A stretch of 64,000 nt of DNA, from the NCBI RefSeq assembly GCF_000185145.2, contig NZ_GL833119.1, positions 1,232,668 to 1,296,667 on the forward strand, written 5' to 3'. The notes below the pieces were generated by a model. It had not been told where the DNA came from and searched no databases. It worked only from the letters and a program-made list of their open reading frames with translations. This document shows positions 1 through 7,069 of the stretch, one piece after another. The translations under genes and the position numbers were made by a program. Every line of letters begins with the position of its first letter. Position 1 is the stretch's first letter. The DNA is from Hoylesella oralis ATCC 33269. Its GTDB lineage: Bacteria > Bacteroidota > Bacteroidia > Bacteroidales > Bacteroidaceae.

Positions 1-1
1 G

Positions 2-1117
2 GGTATGCGCCCGCAAACCAAGCATATGATTGACCGAGCATTTGCCTATTTAAGCCGACAGGAGGCCGATATGGAATATCTGTACCTATGTGCTCTCGAC
101 GACAGAAAGCCTGCGGATAAGGGTAAGAAGGGCAAAAGAAAGTTGCTGAACGATGCGGAGAAGACCGCTGAAAGTATGACCATCTTGCAACGGGCGCTCA
201 CTGCAATCGTTATGCAGAAAGAAAATACGGCACATAGCAGGGCCGTGGCACGCCGTTTGGTGGAGAGTATAAAGCAGTATTCCGTATATGATAAGGCGAA
301 AGGACGCTACTTCGATACCCGACGAGCGGGCTACTCGTGGCTCGATTACAAAATACCTACGCAGGTTGCAGCCATAGAAGCGCTGCGATTGATTACCCCT
401 GAAGACACGCAAACCATTACGGAGATGCAGCTTTGGTTGTTGCAGGAAAAGCGTTCGCAGTACTGGCTGACGGCGATAAACAGTGCAGCTGCCGTGTACG
501 CATTCCTCTCGGACAGTACTTCTTTCGTGCAACCGACGACGAAAGACGATGCCCCCGTGCTCCGCATAGATGGTAAGCAGCTGCGTATGCCGCAGGCAAC
601 AGCGGGCTTAGGATATGCAAAAATCATGGTTACACCTGCCGGAGAACGCCTGTTTACGGCCGAAAAGAAGACGAAGATTGTCTCTTGGGGAGCGTTATAT
701 GCACAGTATTTGCAAAAAATATCGGATATACAACGGTCGGGGAGCGAACTTTCGGTAACGCGACAGATTATACCTGTGAAGCCCGGACCATTGAAAGTGG
801 GCAGCAAGGTGAGAGTAAGAATAACGTTAAAAGCGGCACGCGACCTCGACTTTGTGCAGGTGATAGACAAACGTGCGGCCTGCATGGAGCCCGTAGACCA
901 AAGGAGCGGTTACGACGGAACCTATTATTGCAGCAACAAGGACTGTGCTACGGCATATTACATCAGCATGCTCAGCAAGGGTACTCACACGATAGAAAAG
1001 GAATATTACTTGGATAGGAGCGGCACATATACCCTCGGCAGCGTAACCGCCCAGTGTGCCTATGCCCCCGAGTATGCTGCTACGGAGCGGGCAGGCGCCA
1101 TGATTACCGTAGAATAA
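2..1117 (+). CDS. Alpha-2-macroglobulin family protein, C-terminal part (gene cut by window edge)
   Basis: The reading frame is open to the left edge, so the start lies outside the window and about 370 C-terminal residues are visible. The visible part contains a helical stretch with YSWLDYKIPTQVAAIEAL, as in the thioester-domain alpha-alpha barrel of bacterial alpha-2-macroglobulins. It ends with a receptor-binding-type beta domain (EKEYYLDRSGTYTLGSVTAQC) typical of very long Bacteroidetes members of this family. These proteins are usually lipid-anchored or secreted and thought to trap proteases; the signal peptide and any CxEQ thioester would be upstream and cannot be checked. It converges with oxyR, 12 bases away. 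The family call is fairly sure; the function is inferred from the family. Confidence 0.75.
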   Translation, partial: GMRPQTKHMIDRAFAYLSRQEADMEYLYLCALDDRKPADKGKKGKRKLLNDAEKTAESMTILQRALTAIVMQKENTAHSRAVARRLVESIKQYSVYDKAKGRYFDTRRAGYSWLDYKIPTQVAAIEALRLITPEDTQTITEMQLWLLQEKRSQYWLTAINSAAAVYAFLSDSTSFVQPTTKDDAPVLRIDGKQLRMPQATAGLGYAKIMVTPAGERLFTAEKKTKIVSWGALYAQYLQKISDIQRSGSELSVTRQIIPVKPGPLKVGSKVRVRITLKAARDLDFVQVIDKRAACMEPVDQRSGYDGTYYCSNKDCATAYYISMLSKGTHTIEKEYYLDRSGTYTLGSVTAQCAYAPEYAATERAGAMITVE

Positions 1118-1129
1118 CATGGCGAACGA

Positions 1130-2056
1130 TTACACCCGTTGCTGCGTCTGTTTCAGTTGAAGCATATCGGCAGGCACGGCTTGTTTTATCTCTTCGACGA
1201 TCAGACCGAGCAACGAAGTGCGGATAAAGTTCTTTCCGGTAACCATAATTATCTCGCGCGTGGGGATCGGAAGGGCAAACGGTCGCACGAGTTTGCGCTG
1301 AACGTCGGTGAGTTGCAGTAGAGATAACTCCGGTATAAAGGTAACCCCTTTGCCGCTCTCTACCATTCTCATGAAGGTTTCGATACTGCCTAACGAGTAT
1401 GCACGCTTACTCTGCATGGCTCCTTTAAGGTCGCAAAACCTCACAAGTTGGTCGCGCAAGCAGTGTCCTTCGTCGAGTAACCACAGATATTCGCCCTTCA
1501 GATCGGCGGTACGTATTGTTTTATTGTCGAATAGAGCATCGCCCTGTGCCACGTAGGCGAAGAACTGTTCGTAGAAAACGGTGGTACTGTCGAAGTCGCC
1601 AAGCCCGTCTACCTTTGCTATGATGCCCGCATCGATGTCGCCGTGGTGCAGTGCATGCTTGATATCCTCGGTCTTCATCTCCGTTACACGTACGTCCATA
1701 TCGGGATATTTCTTCATCAACTGCGGGAAGAAGCGCGGAATAAGATAAGGAGCAATGGTGGGTAAGATGCCTATATTGAATGTTCCGAGCAGCGAGTGCT
1801 TAGTTTCTTCTACCGTTTCGCGCAGCTCTCGCGCCTCTACAAGTACCTTCCACGCCTGATCGATGATAAGTTTACCGGCGGGAGTCGGCAGTATAGGCTG
1901 CTTACGTCGGTCGAATATCTTCACTCCGAGTTCCTCCTCCAGCTTCTGTATCATAGAACTAAGCGTGGGTTGTGTTATGTTACAGTTGTCTGCAGCCTTG
2001 GCAAAATGCTTGTATCTGTATACTGCAATGACGTATTCCAATTGTTGTAGTGTCAT
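1130..2056 (-). CDS. oxyR: OxyR, hydrogen-peroxide-sensing LysR-type regulator
   Basis: 308 residues from MTLQQLEYVIAVYRY. An upstream in-frame ATG at 2110 would add 18 residues that do not resemble the family. The N-terminus is a LysR helix-turn-helix (residues 1-60, TQPTLSSMIQKLEEELG). The regulatory domain has GHCLRDQLVRFC, which puts cysteines at 199 and 208, exactly the peroxide-sensing disulfide pair in E. coli OxyR numbering. OxyR is oxidised by H2O2 and then activates peroxide-defence genes. It is divergent from sod, ahpC, ahpF and dps, and two of those promoters carry OxyR-like operators (2349-2384 and 5652-5687). Identification is very secure. Confidence 0.96.
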   Translation of the reverse strand: MTLQQLEYVIAVYRYKHFAKAADNCNITQPTLSSMIQKLEEELGVKIFDRRKQPILPTPAGKLIIDQAWKVLVEARELRETVEETKHSLLGTFNIGILPTIAPYLIPRFFPQLMKKYPDMDVRVTEMKTEDIKHALHHGDIDAGIIAKVDGLGDFDSTTVFYEQFFAYVAQGDALFDNKTIRTADLKGEYLWLLDEGHCLRDQLVRFCDLKGAMQSKRAYSLGSIETFMRMVESGKGVTFIPELSLLQLTDVQRKLVRPFALPIPTREIIMVTGKNFIRTSLLGLIVEEIKQAVPADMLQLKQTQQRV

Positions 2057-2142
2057 GATGCTATAGAGTTTAGATGTAAAAATAGTACGAACGAGCACGA
2101 TGGAAGCCATCTTTCGGATTGCCGGATGCGGTCTATTTTTTG

Positions 2143-2175
2143 CAAAGGTAGGCTTTTTTTGCCATATTCTCGCAA
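2143..2175 (-). promoter_or_regulatory. Promoter of oxyR
   Basis: On the minus strand TACCTTTG (2143-2150) fits the Bacteroidetes -7 consensus TAnnTTTG, and TTGCG (2171-2175) lies 20 bases upstream as a -33 element. It would start a leader of about 80 bases before the oxyR ATG at 2056. Confidence 0.6.
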
Positions 2176-2187
2176 TGTTCTTGTCGA

Positions 2188-2275
2188 ATATTCCGCATAT
2201 CTGTCCGGAACAGATGTATTGTCTGTCGTTGATATATATACCATCTGTCGGACATAGACGGGCTGTATAAAAAAA
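2188..2275. repeat. Degenerate 22-base-period repeat, four units
   Basis: Four consecutive 22-base segments start at 2188, 2210, 2232 and 2254 with ATAT, ACAG, ATAT and ATAG. The middle of several contains CATATCTGTC, GTATTGTCTGTC or TACCATCTGTCGG. The array lies in the oxyR-sod intergenic region, upstream of the oxyR -33 box and of the OxyR operator. It belongs to the 22-base-period family found at about ten sites in this window. No coding potential. Confidence 0.5.
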
Positions 2276-2348
2276 TAATGCACGGCAGATTATTTTTACA
2301 GGACAATGTTCTTGAACCCCTTATGCTTACGGTTATTGTAGCGAGATG

Positions 2349-2384
2349 ATAGATTTTTTCAATGAAGTTATAGTTTTTATCTGT
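2349..2384 (+). promoter_or_regulatory. OxyR operator upstream of sod
   Basis: Two half-sites resemble the E. coli OxyR pattern ATAGnTnnnAnCTAT: ATAGATTTTTTCAAT (2349-2363) and ATAGTTTTTATCTGT (2370-2384), separated by 6 bases (E. coli has 7). The second site ends at the -33 TTG of the sod promoter, a normal activator position. A 20-base stretch, 2367-2386, is identical to 5670-5689 upstream of dps, at the same distance from the -7 box. Binding itself is inferred. Confidence 0.75.
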
Positions 2385-2414
2385 TGCGGAAGGAAGATGT
2401 TCTGCCTATCTTTG
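2384..2414 (+). promoter_or_regulatory. Promoter of sod
   Basis: TTGCG at 2384-2388 and TATCTTTG at 2407-2414, 18 bases apart, form a Bacteroidetes-type promoter. Transcription should start near 2419, giving a leader of about 145 bases if translation begins at 2565. Confidence 0.75.
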
Positions 2415-2564
2415 CATCAGAAATCAGAACAACAAACATAAAACAGTATGATAATACAAATGCCCCCGATGCCTTACATGGAGCAGGCGACAGCGCCAAA
2501 AGGGGATTTTTATTTAATAAAAAAGGAAGATAACAGAGTTATTAATGCTAAATACGACAAGAAT

Positions 2565-3149
2565 ATGAAAGTAGAAATGCCAGTACTGCCTTATGCAGCA
2601 AACGCTTTAGAGCCCGTAATCAGCGAACAGACCATCAATTTTCATTACGGAAAACATCTGCAGAATTACGTTAACACCCTTGCCAATCTGGTGAAGGGCA
2701 CAGAGTTTGAAGACAAAAGTGTAGAGGATATCGTGGTTAGTGCGCCCGATGGTCCCATCTTTAACAATGCCGGACAAACGCTGAACCATGCACTTTACTT
2801 CGGTCAGTTTATGGCTCCGCAGAAGAATAACGTACCTCAAGGCAAGATAGCCGAGGCGATTAATGCCGCTTTCGGTAGCTTCGATGAGTTCAAGAAGCAG
2901 TTTTCACAGGCGGCAGCCACACTCTTCGGCTCGGGTTGGGCATGGCTCTCGCAGGACAAGGAGGGCAAACTTGTTATCACGAAAGAACCGAATGCGGGCA
3001 ATCCGTTGCGCCACGGAAACAATCCACTCTTAGGTCTTGACGTGTGGGAGCATGCATATTACTTGGATTACCAGAACCGACGTGTAGACCATATCGCAGC
3101 CGTATGGGACATAATCGATTGGAAGGTTGTGGAAAGCCGACTGAAATAA
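2565..3149 (+). CDS. sodB: Superoxide dismutase, Fe/Mn family
   Basis: 194 residues from MKVEMPVLPYAANALEP. It converts superoxide to H2O2 and O2 in the cytoplasm. Metal ligands fit H27 (FHYGKHLQNYV), H75 (LNHALYF), D159 and H163 (LDVWEHAYY). The second-shell glutamine lies just before the second histidine (AGQTLNH, Q71), as in Fe-type enzymes, though many Bacteroidales enzymes accept either metal. An in-frame ATG at 2448 would add 39 non-homologous residues and is only about 28 bases after the predicted transcript start, so it is not fully excluded; the family length favours 2565. ahpC follows after 56 bases with no obvious promoter, so co-transcription is likely. The OxyR-type operator implies peroxide induction. 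Confidence 0.95.
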   Translation: MKVEMPVLPYAANALEPVISEQTINFHYGKHLQNYVNTLANLVKGTEFEDKSVEDIVVSAPDGPIFNNAGQTLNHALYFGQFMAPQKNNVPQGKIAEAINAAFGSFDEFKKQFSQAAATLFGSGWAWLSQDKEGKLVITKEPNAGNPLRHGNNPLLGLDVWEHAYYLDYQNRRVDHIAAVWDIIDWKVVESRLK

Positions 3150-3205
3150 ACAAACAACAAGCTACTTAATCAATTATAATTCATTTAATAATCATTCAAT
3201 AGAAT

Positions 3206-3772
3206 ATGGAATCAATCATCAATGCACAGGTACCTGAGTTTAAAGTTCAGGCATTCCAAAACGGAAATTTCAAAACAGTATCGAACGAAGATATTAAAGG
3301 CAAATGGGCTATTTTCTTCTTCTATCCGGCAGACTTTACATTCGTGTGCCCCACAGAGTTGGAAGATTTGCAAGATAAATACGAGGAATTGAAGTCGATG
3401 GGCGTAGAAGTGTTCTCGGTAAGTTGCGACACTCACTTCGTTCACAAGGCATGGCACGACACTTCCGAGCGCATTAAAAAACTGCAATACACCATGCTTG
3501 CCGATCCTTTGGCGGTGCTGAGTCGCGGTTTCGGCGTATATAAAGAAGACGAAGGTCTATCATATCGCGGTACTTTCCTTGTAAACCCGGAGGGACAGAT
3601 CAAGGTTGCAGAGGTGCAAGACAATAGCATTGGCCGCAATGCAGAGGAGCTTTTGCGCAAGGTGGCAGCCGCTCAATTCGTGGCATCTCATGAAGGTGAG
3701 GTCTGTCCGGCTAAGTGGAAGCAGGGCAAGGAAACGCTTAAACCGAGCATAGACCTTGTGGGCAAACTCTAA
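3206..3772 (+). CDS. ahpC: Alkyl hydroperoxide reductase peroxidase subunit AhpC
   Basis: 188 residues, the standard length of a typical 2-Cys peroxiredoxin. The peroxidatic cysteine is C48 in PADFTFVCPTE and the resolving cysteine is C167 in GEVCPAKW. It reduces H2O2 and organic hydroperoxides in the cytoplasm and is re-reduced by AhpF, which is encoded 170 bases downstream. The only upstream gap is 56 AT-rich bases without a TAnnTTTG box, so transcription probably comes from the OxyR-type promoter of sod. Confidence 0.98.
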   Translation: MESIINAQVPEFKVQAFQNGNFKTVSNEDIKGKWAIFFFYPADFTFVCPTELEDLQDKYEELKSMGVEVFSVSCDTHFVHKAWHDTSERIKKLQYTMLADPLAVLSRGFGVYKEDEGLSYRGTFLVNPEGQIKVAEVQDNSIGRNAEELLRKVAAAQFVASHEGEVCPAKWKQGKETLKPSIDLVGKL

Positions 3773-3942
3773 ATCAATATAATTTATACAAAGCAGTTCC
3801 CTGTCATAGTGTTGTTATCAGCATTCGGGCGGGGAATTTTTTGTTATCTGTATGAACGATTTTTGTAGGCTGTACGGCCGGCAGACGGGAAGAATTGCCG
3901 TTACACAGGCTTCAAATTGAATTTATAAAGAGGAAATATAAT

Positions 3943-5502
3943 ATGTTAGAACATGATATTTTAGAGCAGGTGAAAGGCGTATTTGCAGACCTTTCCGCTA
4001 CGTATGTGTTCGATGCCGCGTACAATCGTGGCAACGAGCATGCCGATGAATTTGTGTCGTTTCTTAGCGATGTGGCTTCTTGTTCGCCCAAACTCTCGTG
4101 CTATTTCGCCAAATCGGACGAACAGATGTTGGGTTTCAGGCTGCTGAAAGATGGGAACGATACGGGTATAAGGTTTCGCGGTATTCCTAATGGGCACGAG
4201 TTTACGTCGTTACTCCTTGCGGTTATCAATGCTGACGGTAAGGGGAAGAACCTTCCCGATGAGGCTATAAGGCGGCGAATTGGTGCGATTAAGGGCAACG
4301 TAGATATAAAAACCTACGTTTCTCTGACGTGTACGAACTGCCCGGATGTGGTGCAGGCGCTTAATATAATGGCACTCTACAACCCGAATATCAAACATGA
4401 AATGGTGGATGGTGCACTGTTTCAAGACGAAATAAGCAAGCTGAACATCCAAGGGGTGCCGTCTGTATTCGTCGATGGTGAACCGTTTCATACCGGTAGA
4501 GGCGATTTGGGAGAGCTTTTATCGGAGCTTGAAGAGCGGCAAGGCACGACTGCCGACGAGCACGCTGCGCCCGTGGAGTGTACTTACGACGTGGTGGTAT
4601 TGGGCGGAGGCCCCGCAGGTACCGCCGCTGCAATATACTCCGCGCGCAAAGGTTTGCGCGTTGCAATGGTGGCAGAGCGTATAGGCGGACAGGTGAAAGA
4701 TACCGTAGACATTGAAAACCTGATATCTGTTCCGCAGACGACCGGTGCGAAATTGGCCGACGACCTGAAGACTCATCTGGGCAATTACCCCGTTGAAGTG
4801 TTCGAAAACCGCAGGATCTCGGCCGTTAACCTGAAGGAGAAAATGAAACGCATCAGCGTAAAAGGAGGCGAAGAGTTTATGGCTCCCGCCGTTATCGTTG
4901 CCACCGGTGCCGGCTGGAGACGCCTGAATGTAGACGAAGAAGCACGGTATATCGGTCATGGAGTGCACTTCTGTCCGCATTGCGATGGCCCCTTTTACAA
5001 GAATAAGCGCGTTGCAGTGGTGGGAGGTGGTAATTCCGGCATCGAAGCAGCTATCGATTTGGCGGGCATTTGCAGTCGTGTAACGGTGCTGGAGTTTGCC
5101 GACGAGCTTCGTGCAGACAACGTGTTGCAGGAGAAAGCGCGCAGTATGAAGAACGTAGAGATATTTACTTCGCAGCAAACAACGCGCGTTATCGGTGACG
5201 AAACCAAGGTGACAGCACTGCAAGTGAAAGATCGTAAGACCGATAAAGAGCGCAAGATAGAGCTCGATGGGGTATTTGTACAGATAGGACTTGTGGCGAA
5301 TACCGAACCTTTCAGCAACGAATTGCAGCTTACGGAGCGCAAGGAAATACCCGTAGACGAATACTGTAGAACCGCTATAAAGGGTGTTTATGCCGCCGGA
5401 GACGTCTCCGACGTGCCCTATAAGCAGATTGTAATTGCGATGGGTGAGGGAGCCAAGGCCGCTCTCTCGGCATTCGAAGACCGCATGCGCGGCATTATTT
5501 AA
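3943..5502 (+). CDS. ahpF: Alkyl hydroperoxide reductase flavoprotein subunit AhpF
   Basis: 519 residues from MLEHDILEQVKGVF, preceded by AAGAGGAA at 3928-3935. The further upstream in-frame ATG at 3895 would add 16 residues outside the family. Residues 1-200 form the tandem thioredoxin-fold domain with C130-TN-C133. The thioredoxin-reductase part follows, with the FAD-binding GGGPAG (221-226), redox pair C344-PH-C347, NADH-binding VVGGGNSGIEAA, and a C-terminal YAAGDVSD. It transfers electrons from NADH through FAD and both CxxC pairs to AhpC. In the 170-base gap after ahpC, TTATCTGT at 3844-3851 resembles part of the OxyR half-site, but the ATAG half is missing. Secure call. Confidence 0.97.
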   Translation: MLEHDILEQVKGVFADLSATYVFDAAYNRGNEHADEFVSFLSDVASCSPKLSCYFAKSDEQMLGFRLLKDGNDTGIRFRGIPNGHEFTSLLLAVINADGKGKNLPDEAIRRRIGAIKGNVDIKTYVSLTCTNCPDVVQALNIMALYNPNIKHEMVDGALFQDEISKLNIQGVPSVFVDGEPFHTGRGDLGELLSELEERQGTTADEHAAPVECTYDVVVLGGGPAGTAAAIYSARKGLRVAMVAERIGGQVKDTVDIENLISVPQTTGAKLADDLKTHLGNYPVEVFENRRISAVNLKEKMKRISVKGGEEFMAPAVIVATGAGWRRLNVDEEARYIGHGVHFCPHCDGPFYKNKRVAVVGGGNSGIEAAIDLAGICSRVTVLEFADELRADNVLQEKARSMKNVEIFTSQQTTRVIGDETKVTALQVKDRKTDKERKIELDGVFVQIGLVANTEPFSNELQLTERKEIPVDEYCRTAIKGVYAAGDVSDVPYKQIVIAMGEGAKAALSAFEDRMRGII

Positions 5503-5530
5503 CCGCGCAAACTTATAAACAGCCGGCAAA

Positions 5531-5560
5531 GGTAGGCTTTCCTGCGGGAAAAGACCTACC
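5531..5560 (+). terminator. Hairpin after ahpF, possible terminator
   Basis: GGTAGGCTTTCC (5531-5542) can pair with GGAAAAGACCTACC (5547-5560) with a small bulge and a four-base loop. There is no T-run after it, so it may be a weak or Rho-assisted terminator or a processing structure. Confidence 0.4.
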
Positions 5561-5651
5561 GGTTGCTTCCGCTACAGCGCAGAGAAAGATGCCCTTCCGG
5601 TATTGTCTGTTTATTGATAAGTATCTGTAAATCAACGTTAAAAGTACTAAA

Positions 5652-5687
5652 ATAGATAAACTCTATACCGTTATAGTTTTTATCTGT
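5652..5687 (+). promoter_or_regulatory. OxyR operator upstream of dps
   Basis: Two half-sites match the OxyR pattern ATAGnTnnnAnCTAT closely: ATAGATAAACTCTAT (5652-5666) and ATAGTTTTTATCTGT (5673-5687), 6 bases apart. Spacing and position relative to the -7 box are the same as at sod. The upstream site differs from the consensus at only one specified position. Confidence 0.8.
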
Positions 5688-5717
5688 TGTGCGGATACGA
5701 GAAAAATACTATCTTTG
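5687..5717 (+). promoter_or_regulatory. Promoter of dps
   Basis: TTG at 5687-5689 and TATCTTTG at 5710-5717, 20 bases apart. Start of transcription is expected near 5722, giving a leader of about 46 bases. Confidence 0.75.
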
Positions 5718-5767
5718 CATCAGAGATAACAATAAGAGTATTCATAAATAAAGAAAGGAAAAGAATT

Positions 5768-6250
5768 ATGAAGAGTTTAGATTATTTGAACTTAGATGCA
5801 AACAAAGTTGCGGATGTAGTTAAGGGATTAAGCCGCTTGTTGGCCGATTTTCAAGTGTATTATGCTAATCTTCGCGGGTTTCATTGGAACATCAAAGGCG
5901 ACGGTTTCTTTACTCTACATGCGAAATTCGAGGAACTTTACAACGATGCAGCTAATAAAGTAGACGAAATTGCGGAGCGTATATTACAGTTAGACGGCAC
6001 ACCCGAGCACCGCTACAGCAAATATCTATCGGTATCGACCGTGAAGGAAACCGATGTTATACATAGCGGACATAAGGCGGTGGCCCACATACTCGATACG
6101 CTTAAAGAGATTATCCGTCAGGAGCGTGCGTTAATTCAAACGGCGTCGGAGGCCAATGATGAGGTTACCGTAGCACTGCTCGACGACTATTTGAAAGGGC
6201 AGGAAAAGACGGTTTGGATGCTGGTTGCCTTTAACAGCGATCGTGCGTAG
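5768..6250 (+). CDS. dps: Dps, DNA-binding ferritin-like protein
   Basis: 160 residues from MKSLDYLNLDANKVAD. The in-frame ATG at 5687 would lie within the promoter and is rejected. The four-helix ferritin-like fold is recognised by YYANLRGFHWNIKG and the ferroxidase pattern FTLHAKFEELYNDAANKVDEIAER, with H, D and E positions as in Dps. Dps stores iron as ferric mineral using H2O2 and protects DNA. The upstream operator resembles an OxyR site nearly identical to that of sod, so it belongs to the same peroxide regulon. Secure. Confidence 0.96.
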   Translation: MKSLDYLNLDANKVADVVKGLSRLLADFQVYYANLRGFHWNIKGDGFFTLHAKFEELYNDAANKVDEIAERILQLDGTPEHRYSKYLSVSTVKETDVIHSGHKAVAHILDTLKEIIRQERALIQTASEANDEVTVALLDDYLKGQEKTVWMLVAFNSDRA

Positions 6251-6255
6251 AACCG

Positions 6256-6365
6256 ATAGAAGCAACATCTGACCGAGACAGACCTATGGTCTGATAGCGA
6301 TAAGTCTATCGTTCAACGGGCGTAGATGTATGATATATCGAGCGGCGATGTACCGGATAACGGCG
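6256..6365. repeat. Degenerate 22-base-period repeat, five units
   Basis: Units start at 6256 (ATAG), 6278 (ACAG), 6300 (ATAA), 6322 (GTAG) and 6344. They share CTATGGTCTGAT or TCTATCGTTCAACGG-like centres and CG-rich ends. The array starts directly after the dps stop and fills most of the gap before the next promoter. Same family as the arrays at 2188, 19917, 25254 and elsewhere. Confidence 0.55.
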
Positions 6366-6441
6366 CATTGTCGCTCTTTCTTTTTAGATAGATAGCCAAC
6401 TTTTAAATAAAATTAAAAACGTTCATTTTTGCAATTGATCC

Positions 6442-6472
6442 TTTGCATGCTCGAAGAAACTTATTAATTTTG
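6442..6472 (+). promoter_or_regulatory. Promoter of the metal-uptake locus
   Basis: TTTG (6442-6445), 19 bases, then TAATTTTG (6465-6472). The predicted start near 6477 supports translation from the ATG at 6495 and not from an in-frame TTG at 6477. Confidence 0.65.
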
Positions 6473-6494
6473 TCCGTTGAATAGCTGTTCGATT

Positions 6495-6839
6495 ATGTTA
6501 GAGTCTAAGCATACACGGAGAATTTTTATTTCTTGGTTGCTGTTGGCCGTATTTATGTTGCCGATAATAATCAAGGATTTTCATGTATGCCAGTATGATA
6601 ACAGCATCGAATTAGCCTCTTCGAAAGCCTCGGGGAACCATTCCGGCGGGCATAATCCCGATAAGTGTTTTATTTGTCAGTTCTTTTTTTCTACTTTCGG
6701 CATTGCCGATACCATAGCCATAGCGGCGGTTGTTGCCGTGTTGATGGGCACTGTAGTATCGGTATGTGTGCAGAAAGTGGCGTGTAGAGCAGCTGAAGTC
6801 ATCAGTCTGCGGGCGCCTCCGTGCGCCGTATTGGGATAA
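6495..6839 (+). CDS. Small membrane protein with His/Cys-rich loop, possibly metal-related
   Basis: 114 residues from MLESKHTRRIFISW. A membrane segment (about residues 12-27, WLLLAVFMLPIII) is followed by a loop with several possible metal ligands (FHVCQYD, NHSGGHNPDKCFICQFFF), then a second membrane segment (IAIAAVVAVLMGTVVSVCV). I do not recognise a characterised family, though small proteins of this layout commonly precede TonB receptors in Bacteroidetes and recall DUF2946-type proteins. It precedes a TonB receptor by 230 bases and has its own promoter. A role in metal handling is an inference from ligands and context only. Confidence 0.6.
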   Translation: MLESKHTRRIFISWLLLAVFMLPIIIKDFHVCQYDNSIELASSKASGNHSGGHNPDKCFICQFFFSTFGIADTIAIAAVVAVLMGTVVSVCVQKVACRAAEVISLRAPPCAVLG

Positions 6840-7069
6840 TTCTTATCCTACACCAACATTAATCGTCCACTTTGTTTTTGCGGTGCAGAGGGGGAAGAGC
6901 ATATTCTTTTGAACCCGTTATAGTGCGGCTTATCTGCCGAGGGCGCCCGTTTTTCTGCCGTGCAAGCAATATGCGTGGATAGGGTATGCCCCGTGTTCTG
7001 TGCCTGTAGTGCCGGCTTGTGTGCGCAATACCCGTCTTTTATTACAGATTTTTTTATATTCTTACGGTT

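Noticed and set aside
3837..3866. OxyR operator before ahpF
   Set aside because: TTATCTGT matches the end of the sod/dps half-site but the ATAG start is TTTT, and no -7 box stands at the matching distance.
6979..7022. Another 22-base-period array before the TonB receptor
   Set aside because: ATAGGGTATGCC at 6979 resembles a unit, but the next segments do not keep the pattern clearly enough.
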